From: Bisporella sp. PMI_857
Lineage: Eukaryota; Ascomycota; Leotiomycetes; Helotiales; Helotiaceae
Reading direction: 5' to 3'
Assembly: GCA_021307315.1 (NCBI GenBank)
Contig: JAJSPD010000191.1
Span: forward strand, 1-28,570
DNA: 28,570 nt
Each line of letters starts with the position of its first letter. Positions within the stretch are counted from its first letter, which is position 1. The translations under genes and the position numbers were made by a program. Of this stretch, positions 9,223 through 20,184 are shown piece after piece. The notes beneath the pieces were generated by a model. That model did no database searches. It had not been told where the DNA came from and saw only the letters and a program-made list of their open reading frames with translations.

Positions 9223-10169
9223 ATGCCAACACATTTGAAGTTTCAATATCCCATCGTGGACGTTTGGGCAAATCTTCCTGGAGTAAGTAATGACATGTTG
9301 CCTTTGACACTACTGCTATCTAATTTCTCAGTTAGTTAGGCACAGCAATTCCTGAGGTTGCCCGCCTTTTCGCATACAGTCATGCAGATCCTGCTATCGC
9401 TGATCAGAAGCGCTCGCCTGAGGAGATTATCGCGTTAATGGACGAAGCAGGCGTTTCGCAAATTTGTCTCTCAGCCTGGAGCCGTCCGGGAAAGATGATA
9501 TTCTCAAACGCTGAGGTCGCGAAATACACTCGTGCTTATCCAGAGCGTATATTCGGGTTGGCTGCTGTTGATCTTCATGATCCAGTGGGTGCAGTGAAGG
9601 AACTGGAACACTATATCAAGGCAGAAGGTTTTGTCGGCTTGAGGGTAGTGCCCTGGCTCTGGAATCTGCCTCCATCAGATGCTCACTACTGGCCCTTATT
9701 CGTCAAATGCATTGAGCTTGATATTCCTTTCCTGACTCAAGTTGGTCACACGGCTCCTGCTTGTCCAAGTGAGGTGGGACGGCCGATTCCATACATTGAC
9801 ACGGTCGCACTAAAATTTCCCGAGCTGAAAATTATCATGGGCCACATCGGCTACCCATGGGCAGCGGAGACTGTAGGCGTAGCATGGAAACACAAAAATG
9901 TATATATTGATACTAGTGCCTGGTCACCAAAATACTACGCTCCAGAGTTAATAACTTTTGCGAACACAACTGGGAAGGATAAGGTCATGTTTGGCACTAA
10001 TTTCCCACAGCTTGGATGGAAAGCATGTGTTGACAATGTTGAGGCACATCTAGTAAAGCAAAAGGACGGTCTAAGAGAGCATGTTGTGGAAGGGTTTATG
10101 GGTGGTAATGCTATTCGAGTATTGAAACTACCTAGTGTCAATTTGGGGCAACTCAGATCCAATCTTTAA
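9223..10169 (+). CDS. Amidohydrolase-2 family protein lacking the usual HxH metal ligands
   Basis: Model: 9223..9282 and 9336..10169, 894 nt, 297 aa, with a 53-bp intron starting GTAAGT and ending TTAG. The second exon, joined in phase 0, restores the family block PGLGTAIPEVARLF. The fold is the metal-dependent TIM barrel (amidohydrolase 2, COG2159), recognised by VVPWLWNLPP, TQVGHTAP (H158), IIMGHIGYPW (H190) and MFGTNFPQL. In most family members the N-terminus carries DxHxH; here the same place reads VDVWANL, and the usual final metal Asp is Asn (N242 in GTNFP). I recall a subfamily that shares exactly these changes, so this may be a feature of the subfamily and not damage. Some relatives act on aryl beta-ketoacyl-CoA or decarboxylate aromatic acids. 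The reaction here is unknown. It is divergent from the decarboxylase. Confidence 0.88.
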
Positions 10170-10959
10170 AACTATCACATTAGAAATAAAGAACGTATTG
10201 TGTCTTTGTGTTTAAGATTTAACCCATACACTGCTGTAGTACAATTGCGTATGCCGTTTGCATTATAGGATAATGAAATGTTTCGTAACAACGAAATTTA
10301 ATAAAAATGAGTACTGTTGAAAAATTAGGGTAGCCTTAAACGCTTAAACTACAGTTATACTCAAAAAGCTTGTAGATTTCCATGAAGAACCGGGGTCAGC
10401 ATGGCGCTAAGGATTTGATGCTGAAGGTATGACTACAACCTGGGTAAAGTTAGTTGCCGCCATTAGATCGATCTAATGAAGTTAATAATTTAAAATTAAA
10501 CCTCATTATGCGTTTATGTTAATACTATTATAAGTTAAAGTTTGCTTTAGTATAACCGACATCCTTGTGTGGCGAGGGTGCTGTAGCATATCCAATCAGA
10601 CCAACCAAACTACAAAAGTCTTAATACATGATTCAGGTTACTCGCTTTGTAGCATTTAGTAGCGTATATTAAGAATATCTCTATCCTTGAAAAACATAGA
10701 CTTCTCGATAAACTATATAGCGGCCAATTTAATCGCATTCAAACCTATGCTCCTTGACCTGTGTTCCACTCGAAATTTGTATTTATTACGTATTCTTAAA
10801 GCCTAAACTCCACTGAAGTAAAACCGGTCCTTGAACTTTTATTTCTTTTTTAAAAGTGTATTAACGTATTATAATGGGCATTCCCAGTGCGTCGCTCTAT
10901 ATTAAAATGCTGTACAATTGATTTTTTTTTAATAAAAATATTGGAAAAAAGAGCATAAG

Positions 10960-11193
10960 TGTCACGGCACTGGCCCAACCTCGTTTATGACCCCTAGGTC
11001 TCGGCCATAACACGACAGGCCGACTCACTTACAGTAGCCAGAGGCCAGTGTCCCGTATATAAAGCGCTGTTTTCCTTCTTTTTTCCCATTGTTGTTTTTC
11101 TTTTTGTTATGACAATTGATAGTCGTTCACACTTTTGAGTCCTTCTCCCTGAGATTTACGGATCGAGACCCCTGTTGGGCTTGAGTTGTTACA
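10960..11193. mobile_element. Solo LTR, TGTCACGG...GTTACA, with TAAG target duplication
   Basis: The 234-bp segment begins TGTCACGG, like the LTR at 1085, and ends GTTGTTACA. It is flanked by TAAG at 10956-10959 and at 11194-11197 (ATAAG if the terminal A is shared). A TATATAAAGC promoter core lies at about 11055-11064, followed by a pyrimidine-rich stretch. The ends are not perfect inverted repeats beyond TGT/ACA. Confidence 0.65.
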
Positions 11194-12712
11194 TAAGAAT
11201 TGTATAACAAACAAAAGTTGCATTTCGTGTCACAAAGCCAGTACAAACGCTTTTGCAAGCTAGTTGTAAGGTTCAATTACGAGAATACTAAACTAAAGAG
11301 AGAAAGGTGAACTCGAGGGAATCTCCCTTCGAAATAGGCCCATGCCCCTACCGAACCCCCTTATTGCCCCCATCACATGACACTTCCGCACCTGACGCCC
11401 CTACAGCCACACAATTATGTGGATAATTCTAGAGCAATATCCCCTGATAATGAAACTATCACACTGGCTAGTTCCGGGTAATGGGCTTTATGAGCGAGTC
11501 ATACTGAGTTTATCAGTCCCGAAATGGCATACCTTAGTTTAAAACTGGCTGGACTGTGTCTCAAGGAGCAGGTCATTTTTCGTCAATCACTTATACATGT
11601 AGCTCTTTAAGGATTGTTTGCACAGCTCATATTAAATGCCTCATCTGCTTTTTGCGTAATAAAGCCATCATAATTTTCATTGCACTGAATAAAAACGAAC
11701 TCGGTAATCAACTCGGACAGCGACAGTTTGGGTTGTATCGCAGATGTAAAAGATGAGATGGCAACTGCTTTTGGTCTAACCGCTATCGTGCCTCATATTC
11801 CCGCCTTGGCGGTAGATTACGGAGGACGTGGCTACAATTCAAAAATTAAAATGATCTTATCAGGTATCAGCACTGTAAATGTCAGACGATTGTATTTTTC
11901 CACGACTAGTTTTAATCATTGCAAAATAGGTCCTCTTCTTGTTATTGACATAAGTTGTTCGAGTGCCTTTGTGAAGTGAGGTGGGCTACGACCCTCCCCC
12001 GCCATCTTCGATACATAAACTTATGAACTGTTGGTAAGCCCCCATGGACCCGGAAAATATCCTGGTCGCCTCGTAAAGTTCTTCCTATAGCTACCAGACT
12101 TGAGGTTGATTTTCAATCTGTACGGTATATTTATTTTCCGGACTTAGTGCGCGAACTCACATACTTTTAGCGCTACAACAGCCCTTTAGAATTCTGCTTT
12201 ATTTTAGGGAATCTTCAAGTTTCTCGGCAGTTTAAAGTTATGTCCAACGAATTAGCTTTAGTAGCTTCAGATAGTTTACTAAAGATGTCTTAAGCTTTAT
12301 TCAAAGCTTTATCTCTCGCGTAACACACCACTATATTTGATCGATTGTGGTTGCTACTGTAGATCTCTATATTGTTGACTTTCGTGTTCATTTTTACTGC
12401 TGGTAGTGAAAGAGCTCGCTGCTTAAAGGGACTCGGTTCTCTTATAGGAAATCAATGTTAAGGTTGGAGAGCAAAAGCATATTGAAATACTTAACGATAC
12501 TCTGTTTAGTAGACAATGCGAAAATGATGGCATTTATGGCAAATGATTAATCTAAGAGTTGTAAAAGTTTAAGTTTAAGATGATTAGACAATAAAATTAC
12601 ACTCATTCACGGTAATTTTTATTGGCAAAAGCTTTTGAGCCATTCAGCCTACCAAGAGGCAATGCCATCGCAATCAAGTATCAAGACTGGTACATATGAA
12701 TATCATTTTATA

Positions 12713-12942
12713 TGTTGAACAGGCTAGGTCTAAGGATCATACCTAGTCTAGTGTAGGCACCGGTAGGCACCTGTAGGCAACGGTAGGCAACAGTAGGTAT
12801 CAGTGTGATGACATGTGAGTATCGTATCTCTATAAGTAGAAGGATTATCTCCTGTAGTTTAGGTTCTACAACCTTCAGCAATTGATACTTATTTGCCCTA
12901 TACTCTCTGAGGGCCACGTGACTTTCTTCCTCTATTAGAACA
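12713..12942. mobile_element. Solo LTR with TTATA target duplication
   Basis: The 230-bp segment starts TGTT and ends AACA. It is flanked by TTATA at 12708-12712 and TTATA at 12943-12947, a perfect 5-bp duplication. A CTCTATAAGTAG core lies at about 12828-12839 and a CACGTG near 12916. Five decamer repeats lie in the upstream (U3-like) part. It is most like a Ty1/copia LTR. No internal retroelement genes are next to it. Confidence 0.8.
12753..12802. repeat. Five tandem decamers (GTAGGCAMCN) inside the LTR
   Basis: Units of 10 bp start at 12753, 12763, 12773, 12783 and 12793. The first four differ from each other at one or two bases; the fifth (GTAGGTATCA) has diverged further. Their place just upstream of the LTR TATA-like core is where promoter-enhancer repeats of retrotransposons often lie. 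Confidence 0.85.
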
Positions 12943-13559
12943 TTATAGACTAAATATCATGTATCCTTTGTCTCGCCTAGGTCTCAGATCCTATCAGCAC
13001 AAAAGATAGCTTATTTGATCACTTGAAACGAAGCAGAAACACCAGCAAAAGATCTAATTCTATGTCTGTAGAAGACCTCTAGATTATGACTAATATCCTA
13101 GACTCCATGGTGCCACATGACATAGTCGACGGATGAATACGCAATGTATTTTGCCTGAGGATTTCCTTGCTAATGTTCTGATTTGAAAAATGCCAATGAT
13201 AGCTTTCACTATGTCCTTACGAATCATTCGTGCATCAATGATGATCAATGCCGTAACAGGGAGCCTGAGGTTGTCCAACACGCGGCCTCTATTAGAAGTG
13301 GACCGAGTCATTTATCGACTATGGGCCTTGTGACAAGGATAGAGTGCAATCTAGTACAACAGTACTAGCATTTAATAAGGTGCGGGTACGCCTGGTGGCG
13401 ACTGTTCCTGTAATGTGGTGCCGTAAGTGCTGCCGTAAGTGGAGATTGTGCCATCTCGTTGTGATGCCATGTAATTTTTTTAAATTTTTTTTGGCTAGGC
13501 CGCTTGTTTCGTGTTTGTGTCGGATTTATTATTTCCCACGGGTCGGAATCGGCATCTTC

Positions 13560-13635
13560 CTTGTGCGGCTGCGAAAGCTTAATCCGCACAAGCATCTGCC
13601 CTGGACTGCCCCGCAAAAGCTTAGCTCCTGCGGGG
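13560..13635. promoter_or_regulatory. Hairpins and CreA-like GC boxes in the polygalacturonase promoter
   Basis: CTTGTGCGG (13560-13568) faces CCGCACAAG (13584-13592), a perfect 9-bp inverted repeat. CCCCGCA (13609-13615) faces TGCGGGG (13629-13635). The latter pair contains GCGGGG on both strands, matching the SYGGRG consensus of the carbon-repression regulator CreA/CRE1, which is known to control pectinase genes. The block lies about 250-330 bp upstream of the start. Regulation is inferred. Confidence 0.45.
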
Positions 13636-13780
13636 GGAGCGTTCCCCTGATTTGCGCATTAATTCAACTCCCAATGTCCCAACGCCATGATTGAGATATC
13701 AGGTGGAGAGAAGGAGAGGGGGAGGGGGAAGAATGGAGTAGGAGTATGATATAGATTTTTCCTGATTTTCTGCCGTTTAG

Positions 13781-13787
13781 TATAAAT
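13781..13787 (+). promoter_or_regulatory. TATA box of the polygalacturonase gene
   Basis: TATAAAT lies 99 bp upstream of the ATG at 13886. It is followed by a pyrimidine-rich leader, as in strongly expressed fungal genes. A purine tract (about 13703-13731) lies further upstream. Confidence 0.5.
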
Positions 13788-13885
13788 GATCTTGCTAGAA
13801 CTAGTCTTTTTATTCGAATCATTCCACTTGGGATTGTTCTTCAGTTCTCTTTTGGTCCTCGCTACAGTCTTTGAATTCCGTTAAA

Positions 13886-15196
13886 ATGCCTTCGTTCTTC
13901 ACTTCTGCTATTGCGGCGGCTTTGGTTGCTACCTCTGTCCTCGCAGCCCCATCAGCACCGCAAATAACTCCTGCCGCCAGTCTTGAGAAAAGAGCCTCTT
14001 GCACCTTCTCTGGCTCTACGGGTGCCTCCCTGGCTAGCAAGTCCAAGGCTTCTTGCGCTACCATTGTTTTGTCTAATGTTGCTGTTCCGTCTGGTACCAC
14101 CCTTGACTTGACAAAGCTTAATGATAACACCCAGGTTATCTTTCAAGGCACTACCACTTTTGGATATGAAGAGTGGTCAGGCCCTCTTGTCTCCGTCTCG
14201 GGTAAGGGAATCCAGGTTACTGGCGCATCTGGATCTGTACTCAATGGTGATGGTGCCCGCTGGTGGGATGGTGAAGGAAGCAATGGCGGCAAGACCAAGC
14301 CCAAGTTCTTTTACGCTCATTCCCTCACTGGAAACTCCAAGATCTCCGGAATTACCATCAAAAACTCTCCTGTTCAGGTCTTCTCGATTAACAGCGCTTC
14401 TGATTTAACTCTTGACAAGATCACCGTACGTATACTCAGCCCAGTCCGTTCCCGAGCTTAGTAGCTTATACTTATCTATACACTCTTTCCAGATTGACAA
14501 CAAAGACGGCGATTCCGGAGGTGGTCACAATACCGACGCTTTCGATGTAGGCAGTTCAACCAACATTGTTATTAGTGGCGCAACTGTTTACAACCAAGAT
14601 GACTGCCTGGCTGTCAACTCAGGCACTAGCATCACTTTCACCGGGGGTTACTGTTCTGGCGGCCACGGGCTGTCCATTGGCTCTGTTGGTGGTCGCAGTG
14701 ATAATACTGTTAGCGGAGTAACTATTTCCAATTCTCAGGTCGTCAACTCCCAAAATGGTGTGCGTATCAAGACTGTCTCCGGTGCTACTGGTTCTGTCAG
14801 CGGCGTTACTTACTCTGGTATCACCCTCTCTGGAATTACCAAATACGGAATTGTCATTGAGCAGGATTATGAGAACGGCTCACCAACTGGCACGCCAACC
14901 AACGGTATAGCTGTACACAATCGTATGACGTTTTGAGCAACTTACTGACTTTGCAACCTTAGGAGTCCCGATCACCGGACTAACATTGAGCAAGGTAACA
15001 GGAACTGTTACTAGCTCCGCTACCGACATATACATTTTGTGTGCCTCTGGAGCCTGTTCGAACTGGAAATGGAGGTATGTTTTCGCTACACCAGTTCCGA
15101 ACAAAAAAAAGCTAATCGTGTTATAGTGGTGTTTCTGTAACGGGTGGCAAAACGTCAACCAAGTGCTCGAACGTTCCGTCCCCTGCCAGTTGCTAG
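13886..15196 (+). CDS. Secreted endopolygalacturonase, GH28 (4 exons)
   Basis: Model: 13886..14425, 14493..14904, 14963..15074, 15127..15196; 1134 nt, 377 aa, with introns of 67, 58 and 52 bp. It hydrolyses alpha-1,4-galacturonan of plant cell walls outside the cell. Residues 1-20 form a signal peptide, and a propeptide ends at K35-R36, giving mature protein from ASCTFSG. All GH28 catalytic motifs are present: HNTDAF (D195), NQDDC (D216, D217), GGHGLSIGS (H238) and VRIKT (R271, K273). The C-terminus ACSNWKW...[10 protein letters not shown] carries the conserved cysteines. The open frame starts a few codons earlier only through a non-ATG codon; ATG 13886 with AAA before it is the sensible start. 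It is intact and resembles constitutive endo-PGs of necrotrophs. It is convergent with the transporter (339 bp apart) and need not belong to the metabolic group. Confidence 0.97.
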
Positions 15197-15535
15197 ACAG
15201 CTGCAACAATGCGCATACCCGCGTAAATAGTTGAGTATATTGCGAGGATCTTTACTTTCACCTGGCAATCTGTACATACTTTTTTTTTTCAAAACACCAC
15301 TATATCAGGTACATAGTTGTGATCAGACTGGCTACATGATATAAGTCGACACAGGTGGAATATTATATAGGGACATATCAGGTTATTTATGCCAACGAAA
15401 AGTCCAAATGCACTTCTTAGCGATCGCTTGCTTCAAATAAGTTTCCACAAGTTTACCATCAAAAACCTGATTTTCATTTACTTTTGAAATTATCACTATT
15501 CTATTTATCAAAGAGCGGTACGCCTTTTTGTCATT

Positions 15536-17187
15536 TTACAGGATCACTCTTGCTTTTGGGCTAGTCCTTATTCTCTCCCCAAATACAGCAAATACAACTG
15601 GTATTGGTGCCAAAGCCAAAGCAATGAAACCAAGCAGTGAATTGCCCCATCCCAGTCCAAGCTTGTCGTACAGATCTAAACCGCCTAGAGGCACCAAAGC
15701 ACCCAGGAGACTTCTCAACACCGCATTAGCCGCTGTAACGCTGGCAGCATGCCTGGGAAAGGCGTCAACTAGGTATGTCTGAATACACATCATAATTCCA
15801 ATCATTCCAAACCCTATCACTGCTGTTCCAACTTGCGGAACCATCCAATGAACATGTTTCTCCGCACCCCATCCATATATGAAAAGACCACAAGGTAGAC
15901 TGAGACAAGCTGGCACTGTGAGGAAGAACGGCAATCTATCCTCCGGCTTGGCAACTTTCCCAATTGCTATCTGCTTCTTAAGATTTCTGTCACTTAGCCC
16001 TCCCACAAAAACCAGCCCAAGGAGCATTCCCACACCGCTTCCGAGGAATGCCAAACCTGCTGCAGCTGTGCTGAAGTTATAAACACCAATGAAAACAAAA
16101 GAAAATGTTGTAAATAGTATGTAAAGCAGGCCATACATGACAGCAATATAGATACACATAGCGGAAACTATTGGCGAGCGAAAGAGCATATTGAGAGGGC
16201 GGATTATACTTTGTGTCATTAGCTGGCGTGGTGTAAGATCCGAGGCTAGTTTTGAGCGGTATGCAAGATTTCCAGTCTCTTTTCGAAGAATTGCAGCTTT
16301 CCTTTCGAGTAGGATAACTGGGTATGTTTCTGACATAACCAAAAATGCAATTACAGTTATCACCCCAGCCTTTAATTAGGTTAATATTTAAACATAGGGT
16401 GGTATATCATTTCAACTTACAGCAATAGTTATCAACCAGAATACCCACCTCCACCCCGCAGCTTCAATGAGAAACCCTCCGGCTACGGGACCAATGATTG
16501 GTCCTAAAAGCGGTCCCAATGACCAAATAGCCATTGCACCACCCCTCTGTTCTGGTGGCATCATATCAACAATCGTGCCACCACCACAGGTTATCGTCGC
16601 CACACCTGCAAAACCGGCCAAAAAACGGAAAGCCATCAACATGTCCATGTTCTGCGCTGTTGCGCAAAGAACTGTGCAGATGACAAATGCGACGTTGCAC
16701 GTGTGATATACAGGCAGGCGTCCGTAGAGTTCACTCAGCGGAGCAAGAAGCAGAGGACCAAAAGCAAAACCAAGAACAAAAATGGAGACGACAAAGGTTG
16801 CGTCTGTGTTAGAATCACTATTGAATTCGGCCAAAACTTTTGCGATTCCAGGAGCAAACATGGATGAAGCAAGTGGCCTAAGAGCGTCAGTTTAAAGGCG
16901 GGGATATATACACAGGATACTCACGTTAGAAAGGTGATGGAGGATAAGACTGCAATATTTGACCATTTTTTGCGAGCCGTCCAATTCTGTGGATTTGCTG
17001 GGTCCTTATCATCATTCCACCATACTTCTAGCTCAGAGCCTTCTGCGCGGCTTTCGCTTGGTTTATCAGCAGTGCCAACGATGTTTTTTTCAACATCGTG
17101 CTCCAAATCGTTTTCGGGAGCCGGCTTCGGCGCAAGCGAATGCTGATTGTCTTCTGGCGCGATGTTGTCGACCATTTCCAGAAACAA
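15536..17187 (-). CDS. MFS multidrug transporter, DHA1 type, 12 TM (3 exons)
   Basis: Model: complement(15536..16369, 16421..16877, 16925..17187); 1554 nt, 517 aa, with introns of 51 and 47 bp. It is a plasma-membrane proton antiporter of the drug:H+ (DHA1) group, probably exporting a metabolite or toxic compound. An acidic cytosolic N-terminus (about 75 residues, with [16 protein letters not shown], a usual family sequence before TM1) leads into [12 protein letters not shown]. Motif A reads [13 protein letters not shown], and the antiporter motif C region reads [15 protein letters not shown]. The second half includes [18 protein letters not shown] and six further hydrophobic segments. The start at 17187 is the first ATG of the frame; M5 is an alternative. 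It is divergent from the P450 with a 741-bp shared promoter, which suggests that export and oxidation are co-regulated. Intact. Confidence 0.95.
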
Positions 17188-17928
17188 CTAGAGAAGTCCT
17201 CTAGAAAGCCTCTTGTACACCGAATCTTGCGAAAAGTAGAATCAAGGTGCAGGTTTGCTGGAGGGAATTGCCCCAGGAAATAGTTGTCCCTCGCCAAGTA
17301 TCACCAAGATCGTAATAAGACTTAGCAGATGTCCACGCAATCTTTTACTCCAATAATATCAGCCGCTGCCTCGTATGCGCTTCGTACTCGCTAGTCGATC
17401 TCGTATATTCGCATTCGACGTCGTACGCCTTTTCGCTTGCGAATCGTAAGAGGTGTTCATTGGCCAGCTTGATACCCCACCTACCACGGGCCGAGGCCTA
17501 TTTTTATGCACAGATATGAACTAATATGACTTGCACAAAATCGCTTTTGCTTTTGCCGCCACAACTGAAGGCTTCTCGACCGATCAGAAAAATGAGCTTC
17601 TAAACCAAGCCACATTTTGCATTCGGTTCAGCTTCAAAGTTGGACTCGCGTAATTCCGCAAACTTGCATCATGCAGTCGATAACTTCTGGACGAGGGAAC
17701 TAATGATAAAGTTGGTCCAATGGTACCCAAGATTTATAATAGCCAATTCAAAGTGAAATCAAACGGTGGTGCGTGTCATCGGCACTAAATAGCTCACGGT
17801 AGTTGGTGCTTAGTGTCGACCCACATATCTATAATATAAGTTGTCGCAAACTTGTTTAATTTGTTTTTTGAGTATCACACCCTTTCACTATGACCGCTCT
17901 TTGCAACATTCAATAAAAAAGATGAGAA
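17188..17928. promoter_or_regulatory. Divergent promoter between MFS transporter and P450
   Basis: A 741-bp region with no supported gene. TCGTA occurs five times within about 80 bp (17371, 17382, 17401, 17421, 17444), together with an ATTCGC/GCGAAT inverted pair. This makes it unusually CpG-rich for the window. These may be regulator sites shared by the two genes. Confidence 0.5.
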
Positions 17929-19761
17929 ATGGATCAGATTTTGTCAATAATCTCCAAGTTCGTGAGCATAGTACTCACTGTCGCGGTTCTTGTCAGTTCC
18001 ATCCCTCGACTATTGAACATTGCCAGCAAACGCCACTAACTTCAACAGTATAGTATCTACCAGATAGCAGTTGTCGTTTATAATCTGTACTTTCACCCAC
18101 TTGCCAAGTTTCCAGGCCCAGCTTCAAGGACTGGTGTACATCTGGGCGACTACTGGCACTTTTTGAATGGAACACATCATCAGAGCCTGAAAGAGTTGCA
18201 TGACAAGTACGGAGATGTAGTGCGCATTCGACCAGATGCCTTGACTTTCAGTACTGCAGGAGCATGGAAAGGTACGTCCAATCTCACTGTCCGGCAAACC
18301 TCGTTGACGTCTCTCTTAGATATATACGGTAGTCGGCCTGGAAAGGGACAGATACCTAAAGACCCACGCTTTTACGGAGTTGGTGGTGAAGGGGGCACGG
18401 ACATCATTTGTATGCTCCTTGCTTCTTACACGCGCGTCGTCAGCATATGTTAACAAGCCCAGTTTCAAATGATGAAGATCATTCTCGGATACGGAAGCTT
18501 ATCTCGCATGCATTCTCGGATGCCGCACTGCGACAGCAAGAGGTCATTTTGACGAAGTACTTTGATTTACTTGTTCAAGGATTGAAGGCTAAGATTGATG
18601 GCCCAGATGCTGGCAATGTTGACCTTACTAAATGGTATAATTTTCTCACATTCGACGTAATTGGAGACATGTGCTTTGGCGAATCGTTTGGTGCTCTTGA
18701 GTCTGGCGAATATCATATCTGGATGGGCAACTTGTTCCAGGGTATCAAATTCGCAAGATTTCTAAGCGCCGCAACGTTCTATGAACCTCTTTTGACAATC
18801 CTCCGCGCGTTAATAAAAGTTATCCCATCTATCGCAAAAGCCAAGAGAGAGCATCAAGAATTCTGCTTAAAGAAAACTGCAAAACGGCTTGATCTCAAAA
18901 CCGATCGAACTGATTTCATGTCATACGTAAATGGCTTCATACTCAATGACATCCCTAGGCTAACTAATGCTCCAGATTCTTCGGCACAATGATGAGAGGG
19001 GAATGACTCGAGCCGAGATTGAAAATACATCTGGCCTTTTAATTATTGCAGGATCGGAGACAACATCAACACTACTTACTGGGGCAACATACCTGCTGCT
19101 ATCCAATCCTGATGCATATGCGAAGCTCAAAGAGGAAGTTCATGGAGCGTTCAAGACCGCGGAGGAAATTACTTTGACTTCAACGAGCCGCCTACCCTTT
19201 CTACACGCATGTCTGGAGGAGGCCCTACGCCTATACCCGCCAGTTCCAAATGCTTTACCTCGTCGACTTGGTGCTGACCCAGCGATCATTGATGGTAACT
19301 TTGTGCCAGGAAATGTAAGTTTGGGTTTGTTCCTTATTGGCTCACTGATTTCTAACGATGCCATATAGACGTCGATCGCCGTATCCCAATGGGCAGCGTA
19401 CCACTCCGACAAGAACTTCTATCAGCCAGAGGCTTTTGTTCCGGAAAGGTGGTTGTCTAACCCACCAGTGCAATATCGAAATGATAAAAGGGAGGCCTTT
19501 AACCCATTCTCTACTGGCCCCAGAAATTGTATTGGCAAAAAGTAAGTTCGCTCTCACTTCTCTACGCATATCATAAGAAAGGCATAATAACTGAGTTCAA
19601 GTTTGGCGTACAACGAAATGCGATCTGTAATGGCAAGAATGGTATGGCACTTCGACATGGAACTCTGCAATAAGAACGAAACCTGGATGGATCAGAAAGT
19701 CTACTTCATGTGGGAGAAACTTGCACTGAATGTTCGGCTATCCCATCGGAGGATTGACTGA
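17929..19761 (+). CDS. Cytochrome P450 monooxygenase, CYP65/TRI11-like (7 exons)
   Basis: Exons: 17929..17991 (or ..17961), 18049..18271, 18320..18409, 18463..18926, 18976..19314, 19369..19541, 19602..19761; 503 aa (493 with the shorter exon 1). It is an ER-anchored haem monooxygenase. An N-terminal hydrophobic helix leads to NLYFHPLAKFPGP. The I-helix AGSETTS (about 305), ExxR in EEALRLYPP (about 362), PERW in FVPERWL, and the haem loop FSTGPRNCIG with Cys about 447 are all present. Later introns are clear (48, 53, 49, 54 and 60 bp) and keep phase. The first donor is ambiguous: GTGAGC at 17962, GTACTC at 17971 and GTCAGT at 17992 all keep frame to the acceptor at 18048, which follows a CACTAAC branch site. 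The GTCAGT choice gives the best membrane helix. The overall pattern resembles isotrichodermin C-15 hydroxylase relatives, but the substrate is unknown. Divergent partner of the MFS gene. Confidence 0.93.
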
Positions 19762-20184
19762 ACTAGAGAGAATCTAGTGAGAAAAGTAATCATAGGAAGT
19801 TAGTAGTTTGTTTAAAGTGTGGTTCTTGATTTATATCTTTGCATAATGTTTCCCATCTCCATTTATATTGAGCTTCACAACTCTTGGCAACTGAGGACAA
19901 TTTCTCCGGGGCATTAATATATGCATATACACGAAAATTCATGACCGATGCGGTAACACGTGATTTGGATATCTCCTTCCGTTCCTATCTAAAGTCAACA
20001 ATATCATGTGGCCACTATCCCCCATCCTTACGCTGCTTGAATTCTCAGAAATTTGATGATATTCTTGCTCTCAAATGTTCATCTTCCTATATAGTTTAAT
20101 TCATTAATCACTAGAGAAGCTGAACATCTTTGCAGTTCGGATGACGGAGGTAGCGGTTATAAGCATTTAGACTGGACTGGGGCC

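Larger units (their letters stand above)
10170..13885. other. Gene-free, repeat-rich gap
   Basis: About 3.7 kb. It contains two solo LTRs (10960-11193 and 12713-12942), AT-rich tracts rich in TA (about 10280-10560, 10780-10930 and 12190-12650) and, at its right end, the polygalacturonase promoter. Open frames of 60-116 codons occur on both strands but overlap one another and carry no motif I recognise. Confidence 0.6.

Noticed and set aside
11264..11560. A further LTR starting TGTAAGG
   Set aside because: The start looks plausible, but no matching CCTTACA-type end or target duplication was found.
12753..12802. CRISPR-like array of decamers
   Set aside because: The units are directly adjacent with no spacers, in a eukaryotic LTR. 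It is an ordinary tandem repeat.
13090..13694. Several 60-116-codon frames on both strands before the polygalacturonase
   Set aside because: They overlap in conflicting frames, show no known motif, and lie in repeat or promoter DNA.
6209..19761. A complete secondary-metabolite cluster with a core synthase
   Set aside because: No PKS, NRPS, terpene synthase, prenyltransferase or cluster-specific transcription factor is encoded, and a repeat-rich gap separates the two gene groups.
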